From Stramonita haemastoma (taxonomy: Eukaryota; Mollusca; Gastropoda; Neogastropoda; Muricidae), in NCBI GenBank assembly GCA_030674155.1, contig CM060327.1, positions 25,915,278 through 25,931,419 on the forward strand: a stretch of DNA of 16,142 nt, in the 5' to 3' direction. Within the stretch, counting starts at the first letter, position 1. Every line of letters begins with the position of its first letter. Position numbers and translations under genes: made by a program. Under the pieces are notes generated by a model. It did no database searches. It was given only the letters and a program-made list of their open reading frames with translations, and was not told the DNA's origin. Below are positions 1 through 10,079 of the stretch, in pieces.

Positions 1-715
1 CTCCAAACTACGGTACCGGGGCTGTGTTCTACATTCTCTTTCGTAAAGTACACCCAGCTTTTTGGGTGGACCAGGCCCGGGGAATACAGACACCAGCAGT
101 GTTGGTCAGATAATTAGGTTACTGTTTCTCAGTGTTTACGTTCCGGTGAATAACATTTTGATGTGACAGACTCAGTACTTCCACAGAGCCAACAGTATAT
201 TTAAGTATTGTAGGTAGGAGTAAGCTTCATCTTATCTTGGAATAAAAAATAAAAAAACCCTCAAATGATATAAACTTTTATAGAAGATTTCAACCCATGG
301 CCTTTCAGGCATGTTTTTATTGCAGTAATCACCGTGCCTCGGAGGTTGATACCTTGTAGGAAATATTTTTCAGTGTTTTATTCTTTCGAAATGTTCACAG
401 AAGCTGTACAGGTTTGATATTGTTATTTACCCATTAATTCGGATATAAAATGAAAGAATTTTGGCAAGCATTCCTTTAGGTGTGCCTTTCTTTTACTGTC
501 AAGATTTCAAGCATTGTATTGTCTGGCACAAATACAACCTGTGTGTGTATAAAAAACAAACAAACAACCAAATAAACAAGCAGATTTTTTAACTAACAAA
601 CCCACCAATCACAGCAAAACTAAATAAAAGAAAGAAAAGTACAAAAAGCACAAAATAGAAACAAATGGCGGGCACAAAGCACCTAAAAAAACCCACAACC
701 ACAAAATATTTCTAG
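1..715. other. Non-coding flank, no gene seen
   Basis: No frame here resembles a protein family I know. The DNA is AT-rich, with an A-rich stretch around 540-680, and has no long tandem array. It is probably intron or intergenic sequence next to the retrotransposon insertion. Confidence 0.5.
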
Positions 716-730
716 CACCGTTACAGCATT
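716..730. repeat. Target-site duplication, 3' side of RTE-like element
   Basis: CACCGTTACAGCATT here is repeated exactly at 2264-2278. The two copies bracket the retrotransposon, and the bases just outside the 15-bp match differ on both sides. This is the signature of target-primed insertion. This copy adjoins the element's 3' end because the element is on the minus strand. Confidence 0.85.
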
Positions 731-747
731 CACTCACACTCACTCAG
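731..747 (-). repeat. Simple-repeat 3' tail of the retrotransposon
   Basis: Read on the minus strand, the element ends in GAGTGAGTGTGAGTG, directly abutting the target-site duplication. The second-frame stop codon (740-742) lies inside this tail, so there is essentially no 3' UTR. Confidence 0.7.
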
Positions 748-2263
748 TCCCATGTCCCAAAGGACGTAGGGGGGACATGAGAGAAGACGCAACAGAGATC
801 TTTTTCCATGCTTCACGATCCTGTGTGGCTAGTAGGAGGTGTTGCAGGGGTTGGGCGGTCCAGTCTTTGATGTTGTCAACCCATGATTTCTTTGGCGGCC
901 TCTTCTTCTCTTGCCCTCGACTGTTCCTTGCAGGATGGTTTTTGCTAGGGTGTTGTGTCTTGTGGTGTGACCAAACCACATCAGCTTTCTCCTCTTTATG
1001 GTGGAGAGCAAAGGCTCTTGGGGGCCCACACGCTTTTTGATTTCTTCTTTCACATAGTTATTGGTCTTGTGTTCTTTGTATGATATCTTGAGGAGTCTTC
1101 TGTGGCACTTGTTCTCGAATGCTTGGATTCTCCTCTCTAACTCTGCTGTCAGAGTCCATGATTCACAGCCATATAGGAGGATAGATATCACGAGGGATTT
1201 GTAAAGGTGGTATTTGGTGCAGAAGCTGATGTTGTTGCTTCTGATGATCTTCTCGAGTCTGACTAGAGCAGATGTTGCTGTTGCAATGCGAGCTTTCACT
1301 TCATTGTTTGATGTGCCATCTTTTGTTAGGATGGAGCCTAAGTATTTGAATTGGCTCACCTCTCCTAGTGTTTCTCCATTCATCTTTATTTCCGTGATGT
1401 CATTACTCGCGCTGTTGACCATGATCTTTGATTTCTCTGTACTGACCTCCATGCCGTATGCGCTCGCTCGATCTGTTAAATTGTCTGTGAGGATTTGCAG
1501 TTCTTGTTTGCTGCTGCCCATGAGGTCAATGTCATCTGCAAATCTGAGGTTGCAAAGGGGTCTTCCACCAATGGAGATGGAAGTGTGGTGGTTTTGCAGT
1601 GTCTCTGTCATGATGTTTTCGAGGAAGAGGTTGAAGAGTACAGGTGAGAGAAGGCAGCCCTGGCGAACCCCAACCGTGGTCTTGAAGAACTCGCCCACGT
1701 GATTGTTCATAAAAACTGCACTTCTTGCGTTCTCGTACAGAGCTTTGATGACTTCAATTAGGCAGCTGTCAATGTTGAAGTGCCTGAGTACTTGCCAGAG
1801 GCCGTCATGCCATACCCTGTCAAAGGCCTTTTTGAAGTCTATGAAATTGTGGTACAAATCTTTTTGGTGTTGGAGATGCTTCTCTATCAGAATTCTCAGA
1901 TTGAAAATTTGTTCCATTGTGCTGCGTTTTGGTCTAAAGCCCGCTTGTTCTTCTGCCAGGAGTTTTTCCGCTTGGTTTTTCAGTCTGTTGAGGACTACCT
2001 GCAGCATGATCTTGCTAGGATGACTTATGAGACTGATGGTTCTGTAGTTCTGGCATTGTTTGAGGTTTCCTTTCTTTGGCAGGGGTATTACAAGAGACTG
2101 TGTCCATTCTTTTGGCCATTCTTTGGTGTCGTGGATCTTCTGACAAAGTTCTGTGAATCGCCTTGCTGTTTCATTCCCTCCATTTTTTATGAGTTCAGCT
2201 GGGATGTTATCGATTCCAGGGGACTTCCCCTTCTTCAATTGTCTAATAGCTGCATCTACTTCA
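740..2263 (-). pseudogene. Reverse transcriptase of non-LTR element, truncated and frameshifted
   Basis: Counting from the TTG at 2238, the frame shows the RT motifs in order: KGKSPGIDNIPAEL at residues 3-16 (motif 1), NYRTISLISHPSK at 64-76, EEQAGF at 96-101, FIDFKKAFD at 132-140 (motif A, catalytic Asp134), GVRQGCLLSPVLF at 190-202 (motif B), FADD at 233-236 (catalytic Asp pair), KYLGSIL at 298-304. About 8 more codons run upstream to the truncation, so there is no native start. One base appears to be missing in an A run at 887-889. The first frame then drifts to a stop, while the usual ending (SWVDNIKDWT, then QDREAWKKIS) continues in the next frame to a stop at 740-742. Apart from this break the protein is open, which suggests a fairly young insertion. 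Without an endonuclease it could not move on its own. Confidence 0.9.
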
Positions 2264-2278
2264 CACCGTTACAGCATT
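2264..2278. repeat. Target-site duplication, 5' side of RTE-like element
   Basis: This is the second copy of CACCGTTACAGCATT, identical to 716-730. It adjoins the 5'-truncated end of the minus-strand element. Confidence 0.85.
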
Positions 2279-2448
2279 ACAAGAGGAAAATGTGTTGTTT
2301 ACCTTATCTGTCTAGTGAAGTACACACAGCAACGACGCTATTAAAACTTTTCTTGTAAAATAATGTATCTTATTTCCTTAAGCATCACACCCCCTTCAAA
2401 TAAAGACTTTTAAAATGTATGACATGGGTTTTTTTTCAGGATATCGCC

Positions 2449-2515
2449 ACGTTAGCTCAAGTGGTTTGGCACTGGGTATGATTTTTTTTAAGGCTGCAAG
2501 TTTGCCCCCTGCTTC
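2449..2515 (+). mobile_element. Degenerate tRNA-related SINE head
   Basis: TTAGCTCAAGTGG at 2452-2464 resembles a Pol III A box. About 30 bases on, GCTGCAAGTTTGCCCCCTGC resembles a worn B box (compare GGTTCGANTCC). The spacing is right for a tRNA-derived promoter. It is not a functional tRNA, because no acceptor stem or complete anticodon arm can be made. A CA-rich tract follows directly. Confidence 0.45.
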
Positions 2516-2555
2516 TCTTCCCCTCTCGTGCGTACACTAACACAGATGTATATGT

Positions 2556-2678
<123 letters not shown>

Positions 2679-2754
2679 TGAAGGAGACAAATCGGAACAC
2701 ACAGAAAAGGAGACACAACGAGCACTAAAGGAAAAAATGCTTTTTTTCTAGAAA

Positions 2755-2850
2755 ATAACCATGCACGCGACCGTTTACGCAGAGTTAAAGTAGATTAAGG
2801 TAGCCGCATTCCAACTTCGGGGTTGATGTATAACCACTACACCAGTATGT
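2755..2850 (-). mobile_element. SINE-like fragment, second tRNA-type head plus body
   Basis: On the minus strand this begins with an A-box-like CTGGTGTAGTGGTTA (2845-2831) and continues into GAATGCGGCTACCTT (2811-2797) and AAACGGTCG (2776-2768). The last two strings recur exactly, in the same order, on the plus strand at 8375-8410, so they mark a shared repeat body. The head matches that of the neighbouring SINE at 3117-3103 exactly over 15 bases. It looks like a second, partial copy lying directly downstream of the first. Confidence 0.65.
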
Positions 2851-3121
2851 CTGCGGATTTTTGTAAATTTTGTCATCTGTTCCAACCGGCACAATTAGCC
2901 TACTCTTCCGAAAGGTGGATCGGGTTTGAACATGTGTGTAAGCTATTTTGCGTACGTTCTAACACTTGGCTTAGAGCCTCATCAGAACGATTTTTGAGAG
3001 AGTGGAGTCAGCAGTGATGTTAGTTCCAGTAGGAAAATCCCCTAAAATGAATGTCTCAGTCGTGGTTCGAACCCAGGTCGTCAGATCATGAGCGCAAAGC
3101 TCTAACCACTACACCAGGCTG
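2851..3121 (-). mobile_element. tRNA-derived SINE
   Basis: The minus strand carries CTGGTGTAGTGGTTAGAGC (A-box region, from 3117) and GGGTTCGAACC (3074-3064, a consensus B box) about 30 bases apart, the geometry of an internal Pol III promoter. The body that follows contains CATCACTGCTGACTCCACTC, which is nearly repeated on the plus strand at 3505-3524. It is tRNA-like only at its 5' end and has no foldable 3' acceptor, so it is a SINE rather than a tRNA gene. The 3' limit is uncertain because another SINE head starts at about 2848. Confidence 0.75.
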
Positions 3122-3393
3122 TACCGTCCCTCTGGATAATTATATATGCATTATACCTTAGGTGTTAACAGTATTAATGGGAAATTATAGACATGATCTG
3201 AAAATTTGGGTTTGTACGAGGAGAAAATTAAATGTCTTCTGATCAGTGTACATGCATATGTGTATTCTTTTTAATTCTTGGAAATTATCACCCAAAACCT
3301 AGATCAGTGTTTGTGGAGCCAGTTATTGCAAAGTTTGTTTCGTTTCTGTTTTTCTTTGAAGTAGTTTGGGATGCTGCAAATGCACTACAACCA

Positions 3394-3399
3394 CCCCCC

Positions 3400-3430
<31 letters not shown>
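3394..3430. repeat. C27-A10 homopolymer tract
   Basis: Twenty-seven consecutive C are followed by ten A. The minus strand has G27, able to form G-quadruplexes, and the tract is likely to cause sequencing error. It lies directly before a truncated SINE and about 110 bp before the assembly gap. Confidence 0.97.
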
Positions 3431-3455
3431 GGAAAAAACAAAAACCTGCAATTTG

Positions 3456-3542
3456 ACGACCCGGGTTCGATTCCCGTTGGAGGGTATTGCTCCCCTGGAG
3501 TTAACATCAATGCTGACTCCACTCTCCCCAAAAGTCCTTCGG
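3456..3542 (+). mobile_element. 5'-truncated SINE copy, cut by assembly gap
   Basis: GACGACCCGGGTTCGATTCCC includes a consensus B box at 3463-3475. The body that follows matches that of the minus-strand SINE (TGCTGACTCCACTCTC and flanks). The A-box half is absent: homopolymer A-rich sequence stands where it should be. The copy ends at the N run, so its 3' part may lie in the missing sequence. Confidence 0.75.
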
Positions 3543-3642
3543 NNNNNNNNNNNNNNNNNNNNNNNNNNNNNNNNNNNNNNNNNNNNNNNNNNNNNNNNNN
3601 NNNNNNNNNNNNNNNNNNNNNNNNNNNNNNNNNNNNNNNNNN
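3543..3642. other. Assembly gap, 100 N
   Basis: Exactly 100 N, the conventional length for a gap of unknown size. It falls between a SINE body and a CA-rich array. Confidence 0.99.
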
Positions 3643-3726
3643 CACACACAAACACAAAACCACATACACCACACACACGCACACGCACGCACGCATGCAC
3701 ACACACACAAACACACACACACACAC
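3643..3726. repeat. Imperfect (CA)n array
   Basis: CA repeats with AAC, CAC and GCAC interruptions, starting at the gap edge. The true length is unknown. Confidence 0.9.
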
Positions 3727-3778
3727 AGATAGGGAGAAGGACAGAGCATCCCCCACACAGCACAGCCCCACAGCCACA

Positions 3779-3796
3779 ATGACTGAATACTTCATG
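3779..3796 (+). repeat. Microsatellite-associated core, copy 1
   Basis: AATGACTGAATACTTCAT matches 16 of 18 bases of the copy at 7441-7458. It lies between a CA array and the GA array at 4120. Confidence 0.6.
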
Positions 3797-4117
3797 GTCA
3801 GAATCCACACTGTGTACTGCAGTCTTCCAGGACATCAAACATTCAGCACTGCACTGTGCAGTCACTCACACACCCTCTGCCGCTGCAAGCTGAGAGAAAT
3901 TGGGGGGAGGAAAAGTGACAGACAAAAGAAAAAACCTGAAAGACTGAGAGAAACATTCGGGGCCTAAAGGAGAGATCTAACAGAAGAGAAGGAAAGAAGA
4001 AGAGAAAAGGGGGTTAAGAGAGAGAAAAAGAAAAAGACAGAGAGGGAGAGAGCGAGGGATGAAGGGAGTGATGGAGGAAGAGAGAGGGGGTGGATTGACG
4101 GAAGGAGAAAAAGAACT

Positions 4118-4323
<206 letters not shown>

Positions 4324-4325
<2 letters not shown>

Positions 4326-4639
4326 GGGGAATAACGCTGAGAGCGAGAGCAGAGCAGCAGCATTAATAACAGAAGCCCAAAGTTTACTGACAATCGAATC
4401 GTTCCATTTGCCATTCCTGCCAAAGAAGTGCACCCATGCCAAAGAACATACACAGCATCAGGATTCTTATCCTGACACAAATGCACCTCAGACAAAACGT
4501 AAACAACAGTGTCTGCCTAGAGAAGAAATGAGCAATCTTTCAGAACCGGCAGAAAGTAACCTATGAGATATTGTTTAGAGTCTGCACTTACTCTAATGTG
4601 TATGATAAACCAAAAAGAACATTAAACAGTACTTGACGC
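4324..4639. other. Unique spacer, no gene seen
   Basis: Mixed-composition sequence between arrays. Short open frames cross it, but none shows a recognisable domain, and they continue into simple repeat. Confidence 0.5.
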
Positions 4640-4738
4640 AGATGAGAGATAGACAGTGACAGAGAAAGAGAGATACAGAGACAGTGACAGGCAGACAGAC
4701 AGAGAGACAGAGACGGAAAGAGAGACAGACAGACAGAG
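4640..4738. repeat. Degenerate GACA/GA-rich tract
   Basis: Interrupted GACA, GAGA and GACAGT units, purine-rich on the plus strand; a worn version of the arrays on either side. Confidence 0.85.
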
Positions 4739-4900
4739 GGGGTATTCTAAAACTGTTTATTTTCAGAATAATAGACAAACGCTATTGTGCTTTTTTGACA
4801 TCCAGTCCCTGCCCTTATCAAGGATGATAATATAACATCAAAACAGAGACAGATTGATTGATAAACTTTTTTCTAAGGGTGACGGATAAGTATTGACACA

Positions 4901-4942
4901 CTTTATTAATTCAGGCCTTGCCCTGAATGGGAATTAATAAAG
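4901..4942. repeat. Inverted repeat with 12-bp arms
   Basis: CTTTATTAATTC (4901-4912) and GAATTAATAAAG (4931-4942) are perfect reverse complements. A competing inner stem, ATTCAGG/CCTGAAT (4909-4915 with 4922-4928), overlaps them. It lies just before a GA array. No function is evident. Confidence 0.8.
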
Positions 4943-4947
4943 AAAAA

Positions 4948-4950
4948 TGA

Positions 4951-5044
<94 letters not shown>

Positions 5045-5047
5045 GAG

Positions 5048-5093
<46 letters not shown>

Positions 5094-5140
5094 AGAGAGA
5101 GAGAGAGAGAGAAGATAGAGATAGATAGAGATAGAGAGAG
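4948..5140. repeat. (GA)n array grading into GATA units
   Basis: Two long GA blocks are separated by AGAAAGAGG interruptions near 5035-5060, then GATAGA units near 5113-5140. Confidence 0.97.
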
Positions 5141-5750
5141 AACGGGCGGTGGGAAGATGGAGAGGGGGACTAACAAAGACATAAATACATATTGAGAGAG
5201 ACAAATAGAGTCAGAAAGACAGCCAGACAGACGGACAGATAGACTTACCGACTAACTAAACACACACACAGACAGAAACAAAGATAGAGACCCAAAAAAT
5301 GACAAAAGAAAGAATTATCAAAGTAGCAGAGACTAGCTGAAGAAGACAACAAGAGCAACAACAGCAACAACAACAACAATACTGAGTCAACGATATACAC
5401 AAAAAGAAGAAACAACCCAGACAGATAAAACCAGACAGAGAGACAAAAAGCAAAAAAAAAAAACGTGTATGTCTCGACCTCCGATACAAACGACAAAAGC
5501 CCTGACAGGACAAAAGTACAGTCAGTGTATGTAGCGTAGCAGAGACGATCACTGAATATTTCAAGCAGATCATCCAAATCTGGACAAGGGTGTCCATGAA
5601 TTATAAATCACCACAAATCACAGCCAAGCTCTATACAGATGCGTGCAGTGTGTCAGTGGTGTCTTTCTCTATCTCAGCTGATCGGAGGAGGTGGTACGAA
5701 GAGACATCATTATTTTACACCAACAACAAGCACACAGATAGATAGGCAAG

Positions 5751-5751
<1 letters not shown>
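5141..5751. other. Purine-rich spacer, no gene seen
   Basis: Degenerate GACA-like sequence to about 5280, then A-rich sequence with a few AAC/AGC trinucleotide units (5345-5385), then mixed sequence containing core copy 2 (5547-5564). No protein family is recognised in either strand. Confidence 0.5.
5547..5564 (+). repeat. Microsatellite-associated core, copy 2
   Basis: ATCACTGAATATTTCA (5548-5563) is identical over 16 bases to 7442-7457. About 190 bp later a GACA array begins. Confidence 0.7.
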
Positions 5752-5816
<65 letters not shown>

Positions 5817-5826
5817 GGCAGGCAGA
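5752..5826. repeat. (GACA)n array ending in GGCA units
   Basis: About 16 uninterrupted GACA units, then GGCA units. The same GACA-to-GGCA change occurs at 8801-8970. Confidence 0.97.
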
Positions 5827-5904
5827 CTGACAGAAGAGAGAAAAAGAGACAAGACTAGAATAGTAGAGGAAGAGTCAGACAAGGACATTATCATTGTGCA
5901 GAGA

Positions 5905-6062
5905 GATAGAGGGAGAGAGAGGGGGGGGGGGTAGCAGACAGACAGAGAGACAGACAGACAGATACAGAGACAGACACAAACACAGACAGACACAGACACA
6001 CAGACAGAGCGAGAGGCAGAGGCAGAGAGCCACAGACAGACAGAGATAGAGACAGACAGTGA
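5905..6062. repeat. Degenerate GA/GACA tract with G10
   Basis: GAGA and GACA units with a run of ten G near 5922-5931, then broken GACACA units. Confidence 0.85.
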
Positions 6063-6066
6063 TAAA

Positions 6067-7440
<1,374 letters not shown>

Positions 7441-7458
7441 AATCACTGAATATTTCAT
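7441..7458 (+). repeat. Microsatellite-associated core, copy 3
   Basis: AATCACTGAATATTTCAT is the best-preserved copy. It is followed by TGCCTGGGCAGT, shared in part with the 10343 copy (GCCTGGGC), and about 95 bp later by a CG-rich block leading into a CA array. Confidence 0.7.
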
Positions 7459-7551
7459 GTTGAACTTCTGCCTGGGCAGTCTGCACGTAAACCTATAATT
7501 ACGCAAAATCACATCACATCCAGATAGACAGAAAGGCACAAAGGGCAGCTA

Positions 7552-7583
7552 CGTCGCGCGTGCGCACGCGCGCATGCACGCAC

Positions 7584-7672
<89 letters not shown>
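7552..7672. repeat. CG-rich block then (CA)n array
   Basis: An alternating CGCGCGTGCGCACGCGCGCA-type block (7552-7581) leads into about 88 bp of pure CA. Long alternating purine-pyrimidine DNA has Z-DNA potential. Confidence 0.97.
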
Positions 7673-8142
7673 ACAGAGGAAAAGAGGGAGAGAGGTTACA
7701 GAGAGATACATACAGAGAGACGGAAAGAGTCAGAGAGACAGAGACAGAGAGAGGAAGGATATTTTTATGGTTGGCCGGCCATTTTTTCCTAATACAGTAT
7801 GCACTTATTTGTGCTTAATAAACAATGACATGAAAAAAATCAATCCCAAGAACTTGCATGAAAAAGCATAACAAAACCAACTTCAGCCATTTCAACAAAA
7901 ATATAAAGAAAATTGCAGCTTCAACAGGAAAACTTTGATGTCATCACAGACTGTATAGGAATTGTTGATATATATATATATATCATTAACATCAACAAAT
8001 TATTCCAAAATTTTAAGGCAGCCAATCTTTGAAAAAATAAACGCCAAAAAAAGAGGAGGAACTACATAATTATGAACAATTTTATACTTTCTATAAATGA
8101 ACCAATTACGAGAGATAAAAAAAAATGTGACATTGAGAAAAA
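7673..8142. other. Spacer, no gene seen
   Basis: GA/GACA remnants to about 7755, then AT-rich mixed sequence with a short TA run near 7968-7983. No coding similarity is seen. Confidence 0.45.
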
Positions 8143-8345
8143 TTAAAAAGTAGGACAGTAGCTGGTCCAGATAGGATAATTGGAGAATTTTTCGAAGAAT
8201 GTAGCCAGTTATGCTATTGACTTTTTGCTTTATTTCAATGCTTTACCTTCTTAAAGCGTCTCTGCTGAAAGGTGGATAAAAGATGTTTTGTCCACCTAAA
8301 GAAGAAAGATAATAAACGACCACGTTACGTATACAGGCACTATAT
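8143..8345 (+). pseudogene. Decayed non-LTR reverse transcriptase, N-terminal part
   Basis: The plus-strand frame from about 8148 reads SRTVAGPDRIIGEFFEECSQ, close to the first RT motif of CR1/L2/jockey-type elements (x-AAGPDGI-x-E-F-K). It is then interrupted by stops. A shift of frame recovers ERWIKDVL, which fits the W-x-x-A-x-x-x-P region that follows. Stops and shifts are frequent, so this is an ancient copy. It is a different family from the element at 731-2263 and lies on the opposite strand. Confidence 0.65.
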
Positions 8346-8365
8346 CAAGTGTTTTGACATCACAC

Positions 8366-8465
8366 CGGGAGTCAGAATGCGGCTACCTTTTCATTGGGCG
8401 AAAACGGTCGAATACGCAAAACCTCACCATAGGTTAACTCCAGAGTTCTAGCCGATGAACGAAAA
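8366..8465 (+). mobile_element. SINE-like fragment inserted in the RT relic
   Basis: GAATGCGGCTACCTT (8375-8389) and AAACGGTCG (8402-8410) match the minus-strand SINE body at 2811-2768 in the same order and with nearly the same spacing. From memory, this and the following bases resemble the 3' region of a SINE common in mollusc genomes (AAAACGGTC, then a GT/AC-rich hairpin, then CGAACGAAG). It separates the two halves of a reverse transcriptase relic. Confidence 0.6.
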
Positions 8466-8720
8466 CAAAATTAAATGATGCTGATGGTAAAGTTTATAGT
8501 GCTGATATAAACCATAGTTTACAGGAGTGAGTTGAAGAAAATGATATTACTGAGCAACAGAAAGATGGTTTCCAGAAAAATTACTCAACATTGCATCATG
8601 TGTTTACTTTTATAGTTCTAATGCAAAAAAGCTCTCTTCCAAACGAGAAATAGTGCGTGGTGTTTATAGATTTTGACCCAAAAAAAAGTCTCTGAGTTCA
8701 TGAAGTAGAAGTCTTTTATT
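8466..8720 (+). pseudogene. Decayed non-LTR reverse transcriptase, central part
   Basis: One frame reads YSADINHSLQE, a stop, VEENDITEQQKDGFQKNYST, then LHHVFTF, and after another stop VVFIDFDPKKSL. These align in order with the conserved blocks N-NRL-x-W-x-E-x-N, E-Q-x-GFR-x-x-x-ST-x-x-x-F-x-L, and the motif A FIDFKKAFD of non-LTR reverse transcriptases. It continues the relic at 8143-8345 across the SINE-like insertion. The later motifs, including FADD, are absent, and the sequence fades into A-rich DNA and a GACA array. Confidence 0.7.
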
Positions 8721-8800
8721 TTTAGAAAAGCCGTAACATTTAAAAGAAAACTTATCTCACTAAAAAAGCATGCACAGCAACTGTAGGATCAGAGAGAGTG

Positions 8801-8871
<71 letters not shown>

Positions 8872-8901
8872 GAGACAATCAGGCAGGCAGACAGACAGGC
8901 A

Positions 8902-8947
<46 letters not shown>

Positions 8948-9015
8948 TAGGCAGGCAGACAGACAGACAGGCAGGCAGGCAGACAGACAGACAGACAGGG
9001 AGACTGACTGGCTGA
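8801..9015. repeat. (GACA)n-(GGCA)n-(GACA)n array
   Basis: About 17 GACA units, then GGCA units with a few GACA interspersed to about 8970, then GACA again to about 8999 and GACT units beyond. The motifs differ by single bases and largely keep one tetramer register. The long frame on the other strand (8752-10221) is translated repeat. Confidence 0.97.
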
Positions 9016-9464
9016 CTGACAAAGGAAAAAAGTCAAAGAAAGGAAAATAAACGTAAAGAAAGTGAGTGAATGAAAGACAGTAAACAAAAAACACACAACA
9101 GATAAACATACAAGCAGACATAATAAAGATAGATGTGACAGACCAAAAGACATACAGAGGAGAGCAAACAAATTGGAAAGATGGCAATAGTGTTTAGGAG
9201 AGAGAAGACACACGGACATGCACAACGTGATAACGAGAATAGACATAAACATTTCCATACAGATCGACAGAGATGTAAACAGCACAATACCTTTTAAACT
9301 AAACGCGAAAGGGGAAATAGAAACAAAAAGCATGCAATTTAAAAAATACATACAATGGAGTATCCCATTTTCAACAGACTCTTGGGAATTCTTCTCATGA
9401 AATATTACGAAAAACAGAGAGAGAAAAAAAAGGATGGAAGAAGAAAAAGAAGACTGGAAGGAAA

Positions 9465-9465
<1 letters not shown>
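9016..9465. other. A-rich spacer, no gene seen
   Basis: Purine-rich, T-poor on the plus strand, with scattered GACA-like units. No coding similarity. Confidence 0.5.
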
Positions 9466-9524
<59 letters not shown>

Positions 9525-9527
9525 AAA
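9466..9527. repeat. (GAAA)n array
   Basis: About 15 GAAA units in an otherwise polypurine context (9405-9720). Confidence 0.97.
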
Positions 9528-9762
9528 AAGAAAAAGAAGAATGAAAGAAAGGTAAGAAGGAAGGAAGAAAAAAAGGAAGAAAAGGAGAAAAAAGGAAGGA
9601 AAGAAACAAGGAAATAGGGGATAAAAGAAAGAGAAATGTTTTTAAAGGGGGAAGATAAAAAGAAAAGGAAGGAAAAGAGAAAAAAGAATGATAAAGATGC
9701 AACCAAGCAAACGAGAAAAAAGACAGACGGATGGATAGACAGACAGGAAGAATGAAAAACAA

Positions 9763-9763
9763 A

Positions 9764-9799
<36 letters not shown>

Positions 9800-9804
9800 C
9801 AGAA

Positions 9805-9863
<59 letters not shown>

Positions 9864-10030
9864 AAGAAAGAAAGAAAGAAAGAAAGAAAAGAAAGAAAGA
9901 AGAGAAAGGAAGGAAGGAAGGAAGGAAGGAAGGAAGGAAGGAAGGAAGGAAGGAAGGAAGGAAGAAAGGAAGGAAGGAAAGAAAGAAAGAAAGAAGAAAG
10001 AAAGAAAGAAAGAAAAGAAAGACAGAAAAA
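9763..10030. repeat. (GAAA)-(GACA)-(GAAA)-(GGAA) compound array
   Basis: GAAA units change to GACA at 9797 and back to GAAA at 9861 with no loss of the 4-bp register; an alternating AGAC/AGAA step is visible at the first junction. After a slip near 9889, GGAA units run to about 9963, then GAAA again. Apart from the C of GACA, the strand is all purine. Confidence 0.97.
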
Positions 10031-10079
10031 AAGAAAGACAGAAAAAATAGAAAAGAATAGAAAAAGTGAAAGAAAGCAT

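Larger units (their letters stand above)
731..2263 (-). mobile_element. 5'-truncated RTE-like non-LTR retrotransposon
   Basis: A 1,533-bp insertion is bounded by a perfect 15-bp direct repeat. It holds the reverse transcriptase and C-terminal region of a non-LTR retrotransposon ORF. The endonuclease domain and the start of the RT are missing, so the copy is 5'-truncated, as happens when target-primed reverse transcription stops early. The coding frame runs up to the truncation point at about 2262. At the 3' end the stop codon is followed only by a short GAGT/GTGAG-type tail, with no long 3' UTR and no poly(A). Very short repeat-rich 3' ends are known for the RTE clade (BovB, SR2 and relatives), and the C-terminal tail with a W-x2-NIKDWT motif fits a relative of that clade. 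The clade call is inference; that it is a non-LTR element is clear. Confidence 0.88.

Noticed and set aside
1214..2358. Plus-strand frames opposite the reverse transcriptase
   Set aside because: Antisense shadows of the RT coding frame on the minus strand.
3064..3117. A functional tRNA gene on the minus strand
   Set aside because: A and B boxes are present, but no acceptor stem pairs across the head, and the sequence runs on into a repeated body; it is a SINE.
5752..5826. A CRISPR-like array
   Set aside because: Units are contiguous tetranucleotides with no spacers, in a eukaryotic setting.
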